The position numbers were made by a program, and so were the translations under genes. Below are positions 11,430-23,824 of a stretch of DNA of 64,000 nt, piece by piece; the stretch's first letter is position 1; every line of letters starts with the position of its first letter. This stretch comes from Parasponia andersonii (taxonomy: Eukaryota > Streptophyta > Magnoliopsida > Rosales > Cannabaceae): NCBI GenBank assembly GCA_002914805.1, contig JXTB01000168.1, positions 446,455 to 510,454 of the forward strand, read 5' to 3'. The notes under the pieces were generated by a model. The model had not been told where the DNA came from, ran no database searches, and saw only the letters and a list, made by a program, of their open reading frames with translations.

Positions 11430-12360
11430 CAAAACATCTTTGAAGTTTTGTATCAGTGAACATAATAAAAGGTCAAAAGTGTGCCTTGTACAGAAAATCT
11501 GTGTTTGTCCCGAGTTTTTTGGTAAGAGACCAGGAAATTTTGCTTTTGAATTCACTTTGTTGATGTTTAGATTTTGATGATTATAATTAGCCCACGAACG
11601 AATATGAGAAATGTATTTTTGACTCCAATAATAAATTAAAGCCATTGATCTATACTTTTATGGCAATGCAGTTTTCGGTAGCATCCTTGGACAGATAAAA
11701 ATGTTCAGGGTATGTGATGTTTGTGACTAAATAAGAACATAAAAGTGTACAAGATGGAGGAGAAGCCCTGGCCAATGTATTGCCTACTTTCCATATAGGG
11801 AAAGTGCATGGTTGTTTATTGCTAATTTCCATGTAGTAAAAGAATTGTTAAAACGAAGAAAGACGCTCCACGAGACAACAGCAAAAGAAACGACATACGA
11901 CTTGTAAAAAACACAACAGCAGCAGCAGCAGCATGAGAAACGACAACGATCAGAAAGAATTTTTAAAAAACATAACAATAATAATAATATGCAACTCGTT
12001 AAAAGACAATGCTGATTAAACAACGATATCTTTAAAAAAAAAAAAAAAAAGAGAGAGAGAGAAAGAGAAACTACATACGACATAAAAGTAAGAAAAAGAC
12101 AACAACCAGAGTAAGCGACAGATAATTATGGAAACGATGGACAACTTTAATAAGGATATTTTAAAAAATCCCCTAAAAAAAATAGGATATTTAAAAAGAC
12201 AAAAAGACTGACAAAACTAGAAAAACGACAATAACCTATGCGGCTATGAACGACATCAATAAAAACGACAACAAATTTGGACATACGACTTGTAAACATC
12301 AAGAAGCTACTACACGACAGTAATGAGGTAAAAGAACAGTCTAGAGAGAGAGAGAGAGAT
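11430..12360. other. Spacer between COX10 and the NDUFAF3-like gene; ACGACA-rich cryptic repeat at 11855-12300
   Basis: The first part is the COX10 3' UTR region. From about 11855 the plus strand is A-rich, with many ACGACA/ACGACT words at irregular spacing, a (CAG)5-like tract (about 11920) and an A17 plus GA tract (about 12034-12070). The phrase acatacgacttgtaaa occurs near both ends. A GA tract (about 12343-12358) lies just before the next ATG. I see no gene; promoter elements must lie here but none can be named. Confidence 0.5.
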
Positions 12361-15300
12361 ATGGCGGGGAGGGAGAGAGCAGTGGCGACGCTGCCGAAAC
12401 TGATAAGGAGTCTGCGTAATCAGCCGCCGAAGCCCAAGGCAGCGTACGAACAACAGCTTCCTTCCCTGAGGCGAGCCTTTTCCCTCTACGATCAGATCAA
12501 CCTCATCGACAACGTCCCCGATGACCAGCTTCGCTTTCAACGGTGTCGTTTCATCTCTCTTCTTACATTTAATCGCATAATATCAATTGATCCCTTAATT
12601 CAAAATACAAAATTTGGGTTATTCTGATCTTCCTTGAAGGTATACGGACACAGGCTTCACTGTCAATGGTGTCGACTACGAAGGAAGCTTGCTCTGTGTT
12701 GGCAATTTTCTCATGTCTTGGGCTCCCAAGAAATACTCAGAAATTACTCCTGATAGGTATTCCAATCTCTCTATCTAACATTTTCTTGGATATGCATATT
12801 TCTTTGTGTAATACATATATTTTCTAATATGAATAAAATCTTGTTAGTGCAATAACCAGTTGGGAGAATAATGTTGTTGCAAAATAACACGGTAATGGAC
12901 AAATGGGTACTTGAGAATTTTGGTGAATTTGACTTATGCCTTGTGTTTATGCAATTATCTATTTACATAAAGTAAGAAAATGGCATACACATACATCAAC
13001 TTTGTTTGGGTTTTCTGTGGTGGGTTGTTAATGTTCTTGTGAAATGACACGGTAATGGACTGATGGGTACTTGAAATTTGTGATCAATTTGATTTTACAG
13101 TTATCAATGAAAGTAAGAAATGGTACATTTCAGTTTTGTTTAGGTTTTTCTGTGGTGGGTTCTTCCTCTCTAACTGTGTTCTGTTGTTTTCTTGGTTTCT
13201 TAACAAATAACTGTATGCTTCTGTGCGTACTTTATCTGATATTTTGTCTAATGTTATGTTGCAGTCTGTCCATTTTCAAAATTGTGCGTCCAATACCAGG
13301 TAAAGTTTTGTGTCGTTTATTTTTCTTGAGCCCCTACTATGTTCTATGATGTAAGTAACAAATTCTTTTTGATAATGCTATGTGTACCAAAACTTTTACC
13401 AAATTTTTAATACCAACAAATGTGGCACGTGAGTTGGCAATATTCAGTTGGTTAAAATGATTAATTTATTTGTGATAAGTTTTAATACACCAAGTAAATA
13501 GTGCCAACTCAAATACGACATGTGTTGGTATTAAAAATTTGGTACAAATTTTGGTACACCTAGCATTATCCTTGATCAAAATCCCAAAGTAATGTTTCTT
13601 TTGTTCTCAGGGCAATACTTTGGGTTTTGAACATGGAACATTATTTCATATAGTTTGATGTTAGAATTCTTAAGCAATCATACCAATAATCAAACCACAT
13701 AACCTTTTTATACATGTTAGATAGAAGATGCTGGTATAACATTCCAATTTCTTTGAGTGGTTTTGCATATTTGCATTCAAATGTTAGACACCCTATTCTT
13801 CTGTTGTGCCTGTTATCTCATAGCATATGTTCAAGCTCAGTTATGAAAGAATTTCCTACCAACCTAAACTAATCCACAGGCTGGTTAAAGAAATATCAGA
13901 GCTCTGATTATATGTAGAAAAGGATATGTCATTTGCAGTTTCTTTCTTCTTGCTGTTTTAACTCTTTGGCAATTCTGTACTTTCAAGTATATCTTTAAAC
14001 CTAGGAGAAGGTGTTGTAACTTTGGTGTTGAAAACTGGGTAGTCTTTTGACCAAACGTGCTGGCACTGTCTAGCTCATTGTGCTTCAAATAGGTTTTTAG
14101 TCTTATTTTTCGTCTTCCTAAAGGAAATAAGAGTTCCCTTCGCTTTGTAGAGGTACTGTTACAATTCATAACAAGTAGAAACAAAAGAATAATTATTTAT
14201 TTATTGTTTAATAAGACCCAATTGGTTTCGCTTGCGCTAGTAGGGGTTAGAAGGGGAACTGAGCATTCTAGTAGTGGGATGGGGTCTGAATCTGATGGTT
14301 AACTTTGGACATAAGGGCAGTCTAGTACTTTGTTAGTTTGTTAGAAGTGGCGGGAATAATCTAGAGGTATAGTTAGGACTCATGGGTAGCAGGGGAGGCA
14401 CAGAGTCATATTGGTGAAGAGTGGGTTATCGGAGCTCAGCTCCATGGGAGAGTTCTAGGCCTCTCGAAAGCATAGTTTTACTGTATCTTCTTCCTACTTT
14501 CAATCCACATGTCAGTAGTTTTCTGTCATTCTCTGTTTGTGTGTGTGTGTTGTGATTTACTACGGGGTTTTATCATTGTTCTAAAATTAGTGTGATCCAT
14601 GAGTATATAAGAAGTATACTGGAGAAACACCACAACGTTAGTTTTGCCAAAAAACCAACCAGACTACAGATCCCTAGAGAAGAAAAGAAATAATGATGTA
14701 AAAAGGACAAATGGACTGCACTGATGAAATGAAAGCATGTAAATAAAATTTCCATCTATCACTAAAATCCTTTTGTCATAATTATTTTTTTTTTTTTAGG
14801 CCCTGGTTGGTTTGTATTATTTTCAGTTACCAAGATGGGAGTTCATAAGACAACTGTTTTTTTGGGAAAGGATATATGAGAGAAAGAGAGTGGTGGGATA
14901 CTTTCTACTGTTTAGAGTGGTGGGATACTTTGTACTGTTTCTGTCTCCTTTCATGACTAGATGTCATGGATGTACAGAAAAGAGAGCAAGATGAAAGGAA
15001 AAGAAAACTTAAAATACAGTCCTGTAAGGCTGTAAGGTTTATACTAATGTCCTAATGAAGGCCCGGATTTTATTTTATTTTTCGCTTTTTATTTGGTGCG
15101 TAATTGTTTTTGTATTTTTCTTTCTTTTTTGTTTTTAAACTGAAATATTTATTTGTACTTTATGCATCAGTGGTCCATACAAATTACTTTCTATCAGTGG
15201 TACCCTGAATGTGATATGTAGCTGTTGCGGTACATTCATTATCAGCCTTAGATCTGGTTCTGACATTTCATGAACTTCTTTGGTTGGATGATAGAGATTT

Positions 15301-16171
15301 TGATTCTTGGCTGTGGGAGGAACATTGAACCGGTAGATCCCGAACTAAGGCGCTTCATACGATCCACGGGAATGAAACTGGAAGCTCTAGACTCGGTAAG
15401 CTTGCCGTAGCTTCGGGTCATTACTTTCACAACTTGTTTTTGCTCTTGGCCTGTTGTGCTTTGGATTAGCTTGTGTTTTAAGTAATAGTAGCTACCGTAA
15501 GTGTTAAATGTGGTTCACAAATGCCATGTAGGATTAACTGTGTTAGACTTTTACAGCAGTTATTATGAGTTATATAAGTTAGCTTTTCTTTACTCTCTGT
15601 TAAAACACCGAAATTGGACTATAAATAGGATGATTGTATTCAATTTAGCAATTCAGAGAGTTTGAGAGCTGAGTGCATTGGTTGTATCATGGGATTTGGG
15701 AAGTGAGGTTCTAAAGTGATCGGAGAAATTTTCTGTTTGTTTCTCAGGAAAGAAACTCAGACGGAGTTATGTGTGAGTGTGAGAAGAGCTTCTACTTGAG
15801 GATGATAGTGAACTATGGTTTTCTGATTAGTTGATGGATTGATGGTGGCTTCCCCGTGAATTTAAGATCATTCTTTGCCCAAAGCACCTTAAACTTGTGT
15901 TTCATTGATTTCATTGTAGATTGAATGTCAATTTTGATGCAGAGTTCTTGCAAATAGTCTTCTTGTTTCTTTGTTTTTCGCTGTCTTTTGATACATATAT
16001 GATATATTTACCTGAGAATAATTATGAATCAAAGTCTACTCTCTGGAATAATTCTAAAATCATATCTATTTACTTTTGTTTCAGAGGAACGCTGTCTCAA
16101 CTTACAATATCTTGAACGAGGAAGGTAGGATTGTGGCTGCTGCACTTCTACCCTATGGAGTTTCTTCATGA
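12361..16171 (+). CDS. NDUFAF3-like mitochondrial complex I assembly factor (Mth938/DUF498 domain)
   Basis: Five exons in phase: 12361-12542, 12640-12756, 13265-13299, 15295-15395 and 16085-16171, giving 173 aa. The N-terminus MAGRERAVATLPKLIRSLRN is basic and amphipathic, as expected for mitochondrial import. The core reads FTVNGVDYEGSLLCVGNFLM, IFKIVRPIPEILILGCG, LRRFIRSTGMKLEALDS and NAVSTYNILNEEGRIVAAAL. This is the compact fold of the DUF498 family, whose animal member NDUFAF3 acts with NDUFAF4 in early complex I assembly. The plant role is inferred by family. Exon 3 is only 35 bp. Intron 3 (2 kb) holds a 200-bp MITE and intron 4 a likely solo LTR. It starts about 0.9 kb after COX10 in the same direction. 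The ATG at 12361 is the first after a GA-rich leader. Confidence 0.9.
13371..13570. mobile_element. 200-bp MITE in intron 3 of the NDUFAF3-like gene
   Basis: The ends are near-perfect inverted repeats: GATAATGCTATGTGTACCAA at the left and the reverse complement of GATAATGCTAGGTGTACCAA at the right. Pairing continues inward through 'aaatttttaataccaaca' for about 65 bp with few mismatches. The flanks give no clear target duplication, so the superfamily is open (hAT- or Harbinger-like both possible). No coding capacity. Confidence 0.75.
15500..15930 (+). mobile_element. Possible solo LTR in intron 4 of the NDUFAF3-like gene
   Basis: The segment has the look of a plant LTR promoter and leader: a 'gactataaatagg' TATA-like site near 15620, a purine-rich leader (gagagtttgagagctgag), and a block 'ggtggcttccccgtgaattt' like the R/U5 part of copia LTRs. 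The ends are not precise and no target duplication was found. It is a fossil without internal genes. It could instead be an ordinary intron stretch. Confidence 0.35.
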
Positions 16172-18249
16172 GGCATTGTCGGTAGATTTATGCCAGACGA
16201 GTTTCTTTTCCTGCCTTCTTCTAAGGTTGAGTCTTTTCAATCCGCTGAATCTTGAGTCACCAAAAACTGTTTTCTTTTTATCTGTTATGTGGTAACTATG
16301 GTTTCTTGAGTCACCAAAAACTGTTTTCTTTTCTTGTTTTATGTGGTAACTATGCTTTGAATGCTAGGTAGGACTGATTCCTTCGTGTAACTTTGGATGA
16401 ATGTCAATTTTGGCCCAGTGAGAGTATGTTAATATTAATTCCTAACAATTTAATCCCTTCTCCGGCAAAACAAAGGGATACAAAAATTTAATGGTCCCCT
16501 ATCTATATAATAAGATGCTGTATTTGGTGAATATGCACTTGTATCTTGAGATATCCAATTTTATTGACTCAATTCTTTTATTGGGTTTTTATAGTTGACT
16601 TTATTGTTCAACATACCAGGATACAGAGTACGAAGAGGCATGTTTTTAAAGAATTCTATTAATTCCCATGTGCTGCGGCATGGTTAGGATATTAAACCTT
16701 TTTGAGTATAACCAAGTCATTTGTAAGGTAGCCTAAGAAAATAATATAAAGTTCTTCAAACCCCACTTATCCAATTGGCCACTTTTATTTATATGGTTCT
16801 CGATCCAATAGGTTTTTTTTTTATACCCTATGTGTAGGTATTTTTTTTTAACTGTGAATCTAATGAGTATAATAATGTGTATAAAAATTTATACATTATT
16901 AATTTTATTTCTTTATTTTATTTTTTATTATAAAAAAATATATATCATAAAGTTTAATTGATCAAAATGATATCTATGTGTAAGTAAAAAAAAAATATAC
17001 CTAGTGGATTGGTGCCTTATATATGTATATACAAATATATATATATATATTGTGTGAGAGTATATTTAAGAGATAAGCTAGCAAATGGATTTGCTTTTTT
17101 TTTTTTTTCTTTTCTGCCTACGGATGTTTAAGTTAGTAAAACATAATTGTAACCTGGTAGGAATTTCTAATTATAATTCTTCATTAAAGAAAATAAGAGA
17201 TGTCGGTAAGGTGAGATTGGATTTGTGTTTACCATCTCTTATATAAATTTGACTACATCATTCCTGCATAATTTATCATTTGATTTGGTGTGGGCAATTT
17301 TGGGGAATCCTTTCCATTGGTATATCGGGTCTATATTTGGAATTAACATATTGAATTAATTATACAATACTATATTAGTTCAAACCTTTTAAAAGTTTAA
17401 ACACATTGAAAAAAAAAATCTAAATTAAAGTTAAGTTTATTGAAAAATTCAATTTTTGCTCAAATTTATTAAAATCATAATTTAAGACCTAAATAACTAA
17501 AAAGTACGCTCAAAAAGATAACACAATCTTAAATGCACAAACTCGGACAATATTAATATATGGCTATATATTATTAGATTTTTTTTTAAAAAAAATAATA
17601 TTTAGTTGATTTATTACTATATGGAAATATAGAAATTAATTTATGTAATTGGAGTGGGATTAGTGGGGAGCACTCAATTCCAAGCCTATTTCGCCCTACT
17701 AAATATTAAATGTGAAAGTCCCCACTAAATATTAAATGAGAAAGTCTCTGCTCCACCCATTTTTGTCGGTAGATAAATGGTAAAACGAGGTTGTACCAAA
17801 TTTCTCTTTCCAATTATTTTCTTGTTTCAAGCCATAAATTGTCGAAGAAATTATATAGTTGACACTCTCGAGAAAAGTCATGATTGAGAATATTGATGAG
17901 CAACTTTTTATATCTCCACTGAGCACGATGAGATGACTCCAAGTTCTGTTGAACAAATCTCAAGAGAACTTGTCGATCTAATATCTCTAAGTACTTCGTA
18001 AAATAAAAAATAAAAAAAATAAATAAATAAATAAACGCCTAAATTAAAATCAAGCTACTCACTTCTTATTTCAGCAGCGACAATCTAAAAACGATAATTA
18101 TTTAGTTATATTTCTATTATGTTTATATATAAATATAATAATATTTTTGGAAACAGAATATTAAATTAAATTTCCATTAAAAGGGGCAAGTGAGGTGGAA
18201 GAGAACGCTACACGCAGGAGAAAAGCGTTTGGGAGTTGGGGACTCTGAC
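16172..18249. other. AT-rich spacer with a 54-bp tandem duplication (16251-16359)
   Basis: Just past the NDUFAF3-like stop, a unit beginning cttgagtcaccaaaaactg is repeated twice, at 16251-16304 and 16305-16359, with a few differences; it probably lies in the 3' UTR. The rest is AT-rich sequence with (TA)n at about 17030-17050, T-runs and a small direct repeat, actaaatattaaatg, at 17700-17740. No gene is supported. Confidence 0.55.
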
Positions 18250-18257
18250 TATAAATA
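18250..18257 (+). promoter_or_regulatory. TATA box of the PRPP synthetase gene
   Basis: TATAAATA sits in 'gactctgactataaatactccc', about 185 bp before the ATG. It is followed by a pyrimidine-rich CTTCTCCTC leader typical of plant transcription starts. Confidence 0.6.
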
Positions 18258-18341
18258 CTCCCAACAATACAAAATAAGCCTTCTCCTCTTCCTCCTCTTC
18301 TTCTTCTCATTCTCTTCCTTAATTCTCAAACCTCTCCTCCA

Positions 18342-18368
18342 ATGGATATGGATTCTCCAACCTTTTGA
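18342..18368 (+). promoter_or_regulatory. Short upstream ORF in the PRPP synthetase leader
   Basis: ATG GAT ATG ... TGA encodes MDMDSPTF, ends 67 bp before the main ATG and is out of frame with it. If the transcript starts near the TATA box, ribosomes meet this ORF first. Effect on translation is unknown. Confidence 0.45.
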
Positions 18369-18435
18369 TACTTCCCGCAAAGCAAACCCTAATTTATTTA
18401 TTCCACCAACCTTCAACCTCGCACTGCTTACAAAA

Positions 18436-20604
18436 ATGGCGTCCCTGCTTCACTCTCCTCCTTCTTCTTCATCCCTCGCCTCTCGGACCACTCTCTTCCC
18501 GCTCAACCCCTCGATCTCGCTCTCGCTCTCCCGCTTCGCCTCCCCATCCCCATCCCCATGCCGAAACGCCGTCGTAAGCTTGCTTTCACTCTGAAATTTT
18601 CGACTTTTCGGTTTTCAATTCCAGTCTTGGCTTATAAATTATTCTCATTTCTTCTTCTTCTTCTTTTTTATTTATTTTTCATAAAGTAGAAATGACAATA
18701 TCCGGTTTACTGAAACTTGGAGTGCGATATTTTCGAGTTTTTCAGTATTCAAATCCTGTTTTTGGTTTCAGTTTGATATGTTTTGTTTGTGTGATTTTTC
18801 TCGGGGGGGTTTGGGTTTATAGAGGTGTAATTTGGTGGAACCGATGAAATACGAGAACGGAAAGCCTCAGGTGCCGCTTCTCACCGGTGGAGGCGGCGGG
18901 GTGGCGCTGCCAAATATTTTCGCGCCTAGAATGAATTTGGAGAATGCGATTAGCAAGAACGATACCAGGCTTCGAATCTTCTCTGGCACCGCCAATCCTG
19001 CGCTCTCTCAGGTGAATTTTTGAAAATGCCATCTAACCTTACACTTATTGGTACCAAGGTGCCAGTTGCCTCTCCTTGTCTTTTTTATTGACGTTTTTTT
19101 TTGCTTCAATCTTGTCTTTTTTAGTATTTTTTGGGGCAGCTAGTTTTTTGGATGGATTTAGTTCATTAGGTTACATTTTCTGTGCCGACATTTTTGTTTC
19201 TCTTGATTCTTATAATGATTTGATAATATTCTTCTTGATAAGTTTAATATATTTTTTTTATGATTCTTTCGGTTTTATTTGTTCTATACCTTTATGCAAC
19301 TGTTTTTGTGCCATAAAAAAAAGAAAAAAAAATTCTGATATGTTTGTTTGCAATAGGAAATTGCATGCTACATGGGTCTGGAACTTGGAAAGATCAAGAT
19401 AAAACGTTTTGCCGACGGAGAGATATATGTTCAGTTGCAAGAGAGTGTCCGAGGGTGTGATGTATTTCTTGTGCAACCCACATGCCCGCCGGCAAATGAA
19501 AATCTTATGGAGCTTCTGATAATGATTGACGCTTGTCGGAGGGCCTCAGCTAAAAATATAACTGCAGTGATTCCGTATTTTGGATATGCCAGGGCCGATA
19601 GAAAGGTGACTTTGTATAATAAATTATAATTAAATAACCTAGAACTCATGTAGTTTGAGTTTCATAATATTGAAGAACTCTTCTATGATGTGTTCTACTG
19701 ATAGCCTGGTTCAATAACTCGTCACTAGTTATTCACTCTGTTCATCAGGTCACTAGTACTCATATTTTGACATGATAAATTATTTACCTCATAAAGAATC
19801 AAATGTTTACATTTAAACATCCACATCTCTGTGTAGATTGCTAGGCAACTAATTTTGTTTGCTAAATTCTTGTTTAATTTTCATTGCCCAAATTTAGTTT
19901 TTAGTAATAAATCTGAATATATTTAGTTGATTCTGTAAATTCACTAGGAAATTTCACCAATATTGAGCGAGTGTGGTTGGCATTTGTTGGTTAAAAGGAT
20001 GCTCAAGTCATAGCCCATACTAATAATTATTTCCAAATGTGATCGTTTCAGACTCAAGGGCGGGAATCCATTGCTGCCAAACTTGTTGCAAATTTGATAA
20101 CAGAAGCAGGTGCAAATCGAGTCCTTGCTTGTGATCTTCATTCCGGGCAGTCCATGGGTTATTTTGATATTCCTGTTGATCATGTATATGGTCAGGTAAA
20201 ATAGCTATGGTACTTGGTTTTCCCTTTTTATTGTTTTCAGTATTTGGCTCAAACAAGGAGTGCCGATCCTATATTCCTATTGCAGCAACATGATAAAAGT
20301 TTTAGTTGTTAGACTTAGAGAGGATGGTTTTCACTAATAGGGTTAAACTACGATTCCGAGGATTCCTCGCAATACATGTGTCTTTATAATTTCTGCTTAA
20401 TGTAGTTACTTTAAGACTTTTGAAGGGCTTCTTCCAAGTATGCCGTTAGCATACCAATAAATTCATTGGAATATGTCAAGTTGCAAGCACCGAACTCTAG
20501 TTGTATGAAGGAACAACGTAGGTCTGGTTTTAATTTGTTGCAGCAATGTGATTGATGGGTTGGTACTTTGTGGATTTTGTGAAGGATATAGATTTTTTAG
20601 CCTT

Positions 20605-20637
<33 letters not shown>

Positions 20638-23600
20638 ATAGATATACACACATGTTTTGATTGATGTTAATTCACTGAGAATTGATTTAGAGTTGTTCTT
20701 TGTTGCTTCCTGTGATGCTCAAAACATGTTAGGTGCATGTGCTTCATCTTGTGTGTATGTGTCTGAACCTAAATGTTCTATTTGTTTTGTTTCTCTCATA
20801 GACAATATGCTGATTTGCAATTTTTGGTTGTTATGCACAATCAGCCTGTGATACTCGATTACCTTGCGAGCAAGACTATATGTTCTGATGATTTGGTGGT
20901 GGTCTCACCGGATGTTGGGGGTGTTGCTAGGGCACGTGCTTTTGCCAAAAAATTATCTGATGCTCCTCTAGCCATTGTGGATAAAAGGCGTCATGGGCAC
21001 AATGTTGCTGAGGTACAATGTGCTCAAGTTGAGACTGATTATTGTTATAGTTACCAACATCCCTTCTCATTTTGGTCGATTTTTTAGTTTCTAGTGATGG
21101 GTTATTACAGGATTTCTATGGTACTTGTAGTTTTGCAATATGTTTGATGCAACAATGAATGATTAGGATTCCAATGTTGTTTTATATAAATCTGAGGAAT
21201 GAAAATGAAGGATGCAAGGTACAGTTGGGAAATTAAATGCTTGGACACTTAAAATCCATTTGAAAATTCTTCCCCTACTTTCCTTTTTTACCCACATACA
21301 CAAATACGAACACTTTTATAGTCAGTGTACATGCAAACGGAAGTGATAAATCCTGTCAAAGAGTATGCTGTGGCTAATTTCGTTCCTTTTTTTTTTTGTA
21401 ATTTAATGAAGTGTGATGGGTTTCATTTAGAATATTTCAATTCCTCTGCCTTCTAAAGAAATTAATTCAACAAGTAGAAGTTAAGAGATAGTTTCATATT
21501 TATTTATAATTTTGCTGTTTATGTATAGTTTATAATTTCATTGTTTTAGTCTGAGGCGTGCACCTCAATACATTCAGATAAGAAACATGCCTTAGCTTTC
21601 TAATACCTTGGGTATTTCACAATATGACATTTGATGAACCATTTCTAACCTTTATAAACATGCAAGATATGTTTGCATTTTGCCAATTTTTTGATTTATT
21701 CACTATCTTTATCTTCTCCGTTCTTGTTCTTTTTCTTTTACTAATAAATTAATCCTATTCTATAAAAAAAAAAAAATCAAATGCAGGTGATGAATTTGAT
21801 AGGTGACGTGAAGGGAAAAGTAGCAGTGATGGTGGATGACATGATCGACACTGCTGGTTAGTTGTTTAGGTTTTAGTATATACTCTGTCCCTTCAACAGA
21901 GTAATAATTCAACTTTTTGTGAAAGATTTTGGTTTGAGTGATAATATGTAATTTAGAAGGTTGGTCTTTTTTATTTTTATTTTTTGGGGGTGAAAGTTAT
22001 TGTCCATAGAGTCCGTCAGGAACATAATTAAATGGGAAAAAGTGGAATATGTCCAATAAGATAAATAGATCTTTCTTATGATAGTGAACTTCTGGGTCAC
22101 AGAATTCATGGCCAACATAACCTTGTGGAAAAACAAGAAAACTAATTCTATGCTCAGAATTCGTGGTCAACATGGTGGAAAAAAAGAAAAAGAAACTAAT
22201 TTTATGCTGATATTTTTAGCTGTTAAGCTTGCTAGTTCACCAAGTCCCCTCTGTCTATGCTGATATTTTTAGCTGTTAAGCTTGCTAGTACAATATTCAC
22301 CAAGTCCCCTCTGTCTATATTACAGTCATGATACTGAATATGTATGACTTGTTTAAATGCTTGATTGTTCTTGTTCTCATATTGTCACACCTTCTTTTAT
22401 CTGGTGTTTATAATGAAACTCTGAATCCTAAATAAATACTCCATGTTGTTTTAGTAATTGTTTGTTGGTGGGCTTTAGGGACCATTTCCAAAGGTGCAGC
22501 TTTGTTACATCAAGAAGGCGCCAGAGAAGTCTATGCATGCACTACACATGCTGTTTTTAGGTATGTGGATCACAACTAGCATATTAATCTCCACCAATAT
22601 TCTGCTATGGAATGTTTATAGTATTTTGTTAAATTAAACTACAATGCCTGATGATACACACTTGAGTTATAGACTTAAGGAGTTTACATTAGCGACTGAA
22701 TTGATACTTCTTTATAATCTCAAGTGGTTTCAACTTTCAACTTCAACTTTTGGACCTGAAAATTCGAATGTTGTTAATGAGAAATGTACTTAGCACCTTC
22801 CTCAGTCCTCTGGCTGTTCATAAAAATTCTGATTCAACTACAAGGTTTGTCTTCAAAATCTGTCATTCTTGACCGCAATAAATGCAATATGAAAGTAAGG
22901 CACAGAAACAGGGGTTTTGTTTTGGTCTAAAATAAAACATTCGTTAGACTTGCAAGAACAGTATGCCAAATGTGTTTTCTTTTTTCTCGTGAATTGAAGA
23001 TGACTGCTAGGATTACACTTCATGTACTCTGAACTTTTTTAAGTTTCTATCGAACTCAGTGTAATATAACTCTGCTATTGTTTATACTGTTCTGAATTAT
23101 TTGTCATGTACATGACATTAATTTCTTTCTTGGCAGTCCTCCTGCATTAGAGAGGTTGTCAAGCGGTTTGTTTCAAGAGGTGATCATAACAAATACCATT
23201 CCAGTGTCAGAGCAGAACTATTTTCCACAGCTGACTATTTTGTCAGTAGCAAATCTTCTTGGAGAGACCATATGGCGTGTTCACGACGACTGTTCTGTGA
23301 GTAGTATATTTCAGTAAAATTGGATTAGCGAGATAACTTGCGAAGTTATTTCAATTCTACCCAATTGGAAAAAATTAATTAAATTCATTTTTTAATAGAT
23401 GATTTGTTGATCAGTTTTGGCTGGCCTGTTTAATCTTTTATTTATGCATTCAACTTGAATGGGATAGTGGTTGAAAGTAATTAGTTTAGGTCATAGTCTG
23501 AAATGAATTTTTTTTTTAAAAAAAAAAGTTAGTCTGAAATGAATTAAAATTGCTGATGACCTAGATGGAGGAATGAAACACAAGAAAGTTATCCTATTAA

Positions 23601-23824
23601 CTTGGATAATAATCCGAATTAAGAATTTCTTGTGCCTATTACTCTGATCCTGTACTCTAATTAGAAATATATTCTTTAAGTCATCTTGCGGTGGGGAGTT
23701 GAACTGATCTTTACAAAGTTGACATTTTACTTTTGGAAAAAACTGAGCGGAGGAGTTATTTCGGCTTGAATTTTCTGATTGTCAGGGTGGCTTTGAACCT
23801 TATTCCACCTTGGGCATAGACTGA
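18436..23824 (+). CDS. Ribose-phosphate pyrophosphokinase (PRPP synthetase), plastid class I type (PRS1/2/5-like)
   Basis: Makes PRPP from ribose 5-phosphate and ATP for nucleotide, histidine and tryptophan synthesis. Nine exons in phase: 18436-18573, 18823-19011, 19357-19605, 20052-20195, 20845-21012, 21787-21856, 22479-22560, 23137-23296 and 23786-23824, giving 412 aa. The first 46 residues are Ser/Pro-rich with few acids (plastid transit type). Motifs in order are [57 protein letters not shown] (nucleotide and Mg site) and the PRPP loop [10 protein letters not shown] (residues 312-321). The short last exon encodes [12 protein letters not shown]. If intron 8 is kept, the frame instead ends after VSSIFQ, eight bases shy of no conserved domain. 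Intron 6 has two small tandem duplications. From memory, Arabidopsis PRS5 (At2g44530) neighbours COX10, so this may be its counterpart. Confidence 0.93.
22204..22318. repeat. Tandem duplication in PRPP synthetase intron 6
   Basis: Two copies of a unit starting atgctgatatttttagctg lie at 22204-22256 and 22257-22318. The second has a short insert (acaatat). Just upstream, 22080-22200 holds a looser duplication around 'cagaattc(a/g)tggtcaac'. Intronic, no coding role. Confidence 0.7.

Noticed and set aside
18190-18435. Longer N-terminus for the PRPP synthetase
   Set aside because: The in-frame upstream part has no ATG and covers the TATA box and leader.
19076-19402. Hydrophobic ORF after PRPP synthetase exon 2
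   Set aside because: T-rich intron sequence read as Phe/Leu; ends inside exon 3 in another frame.
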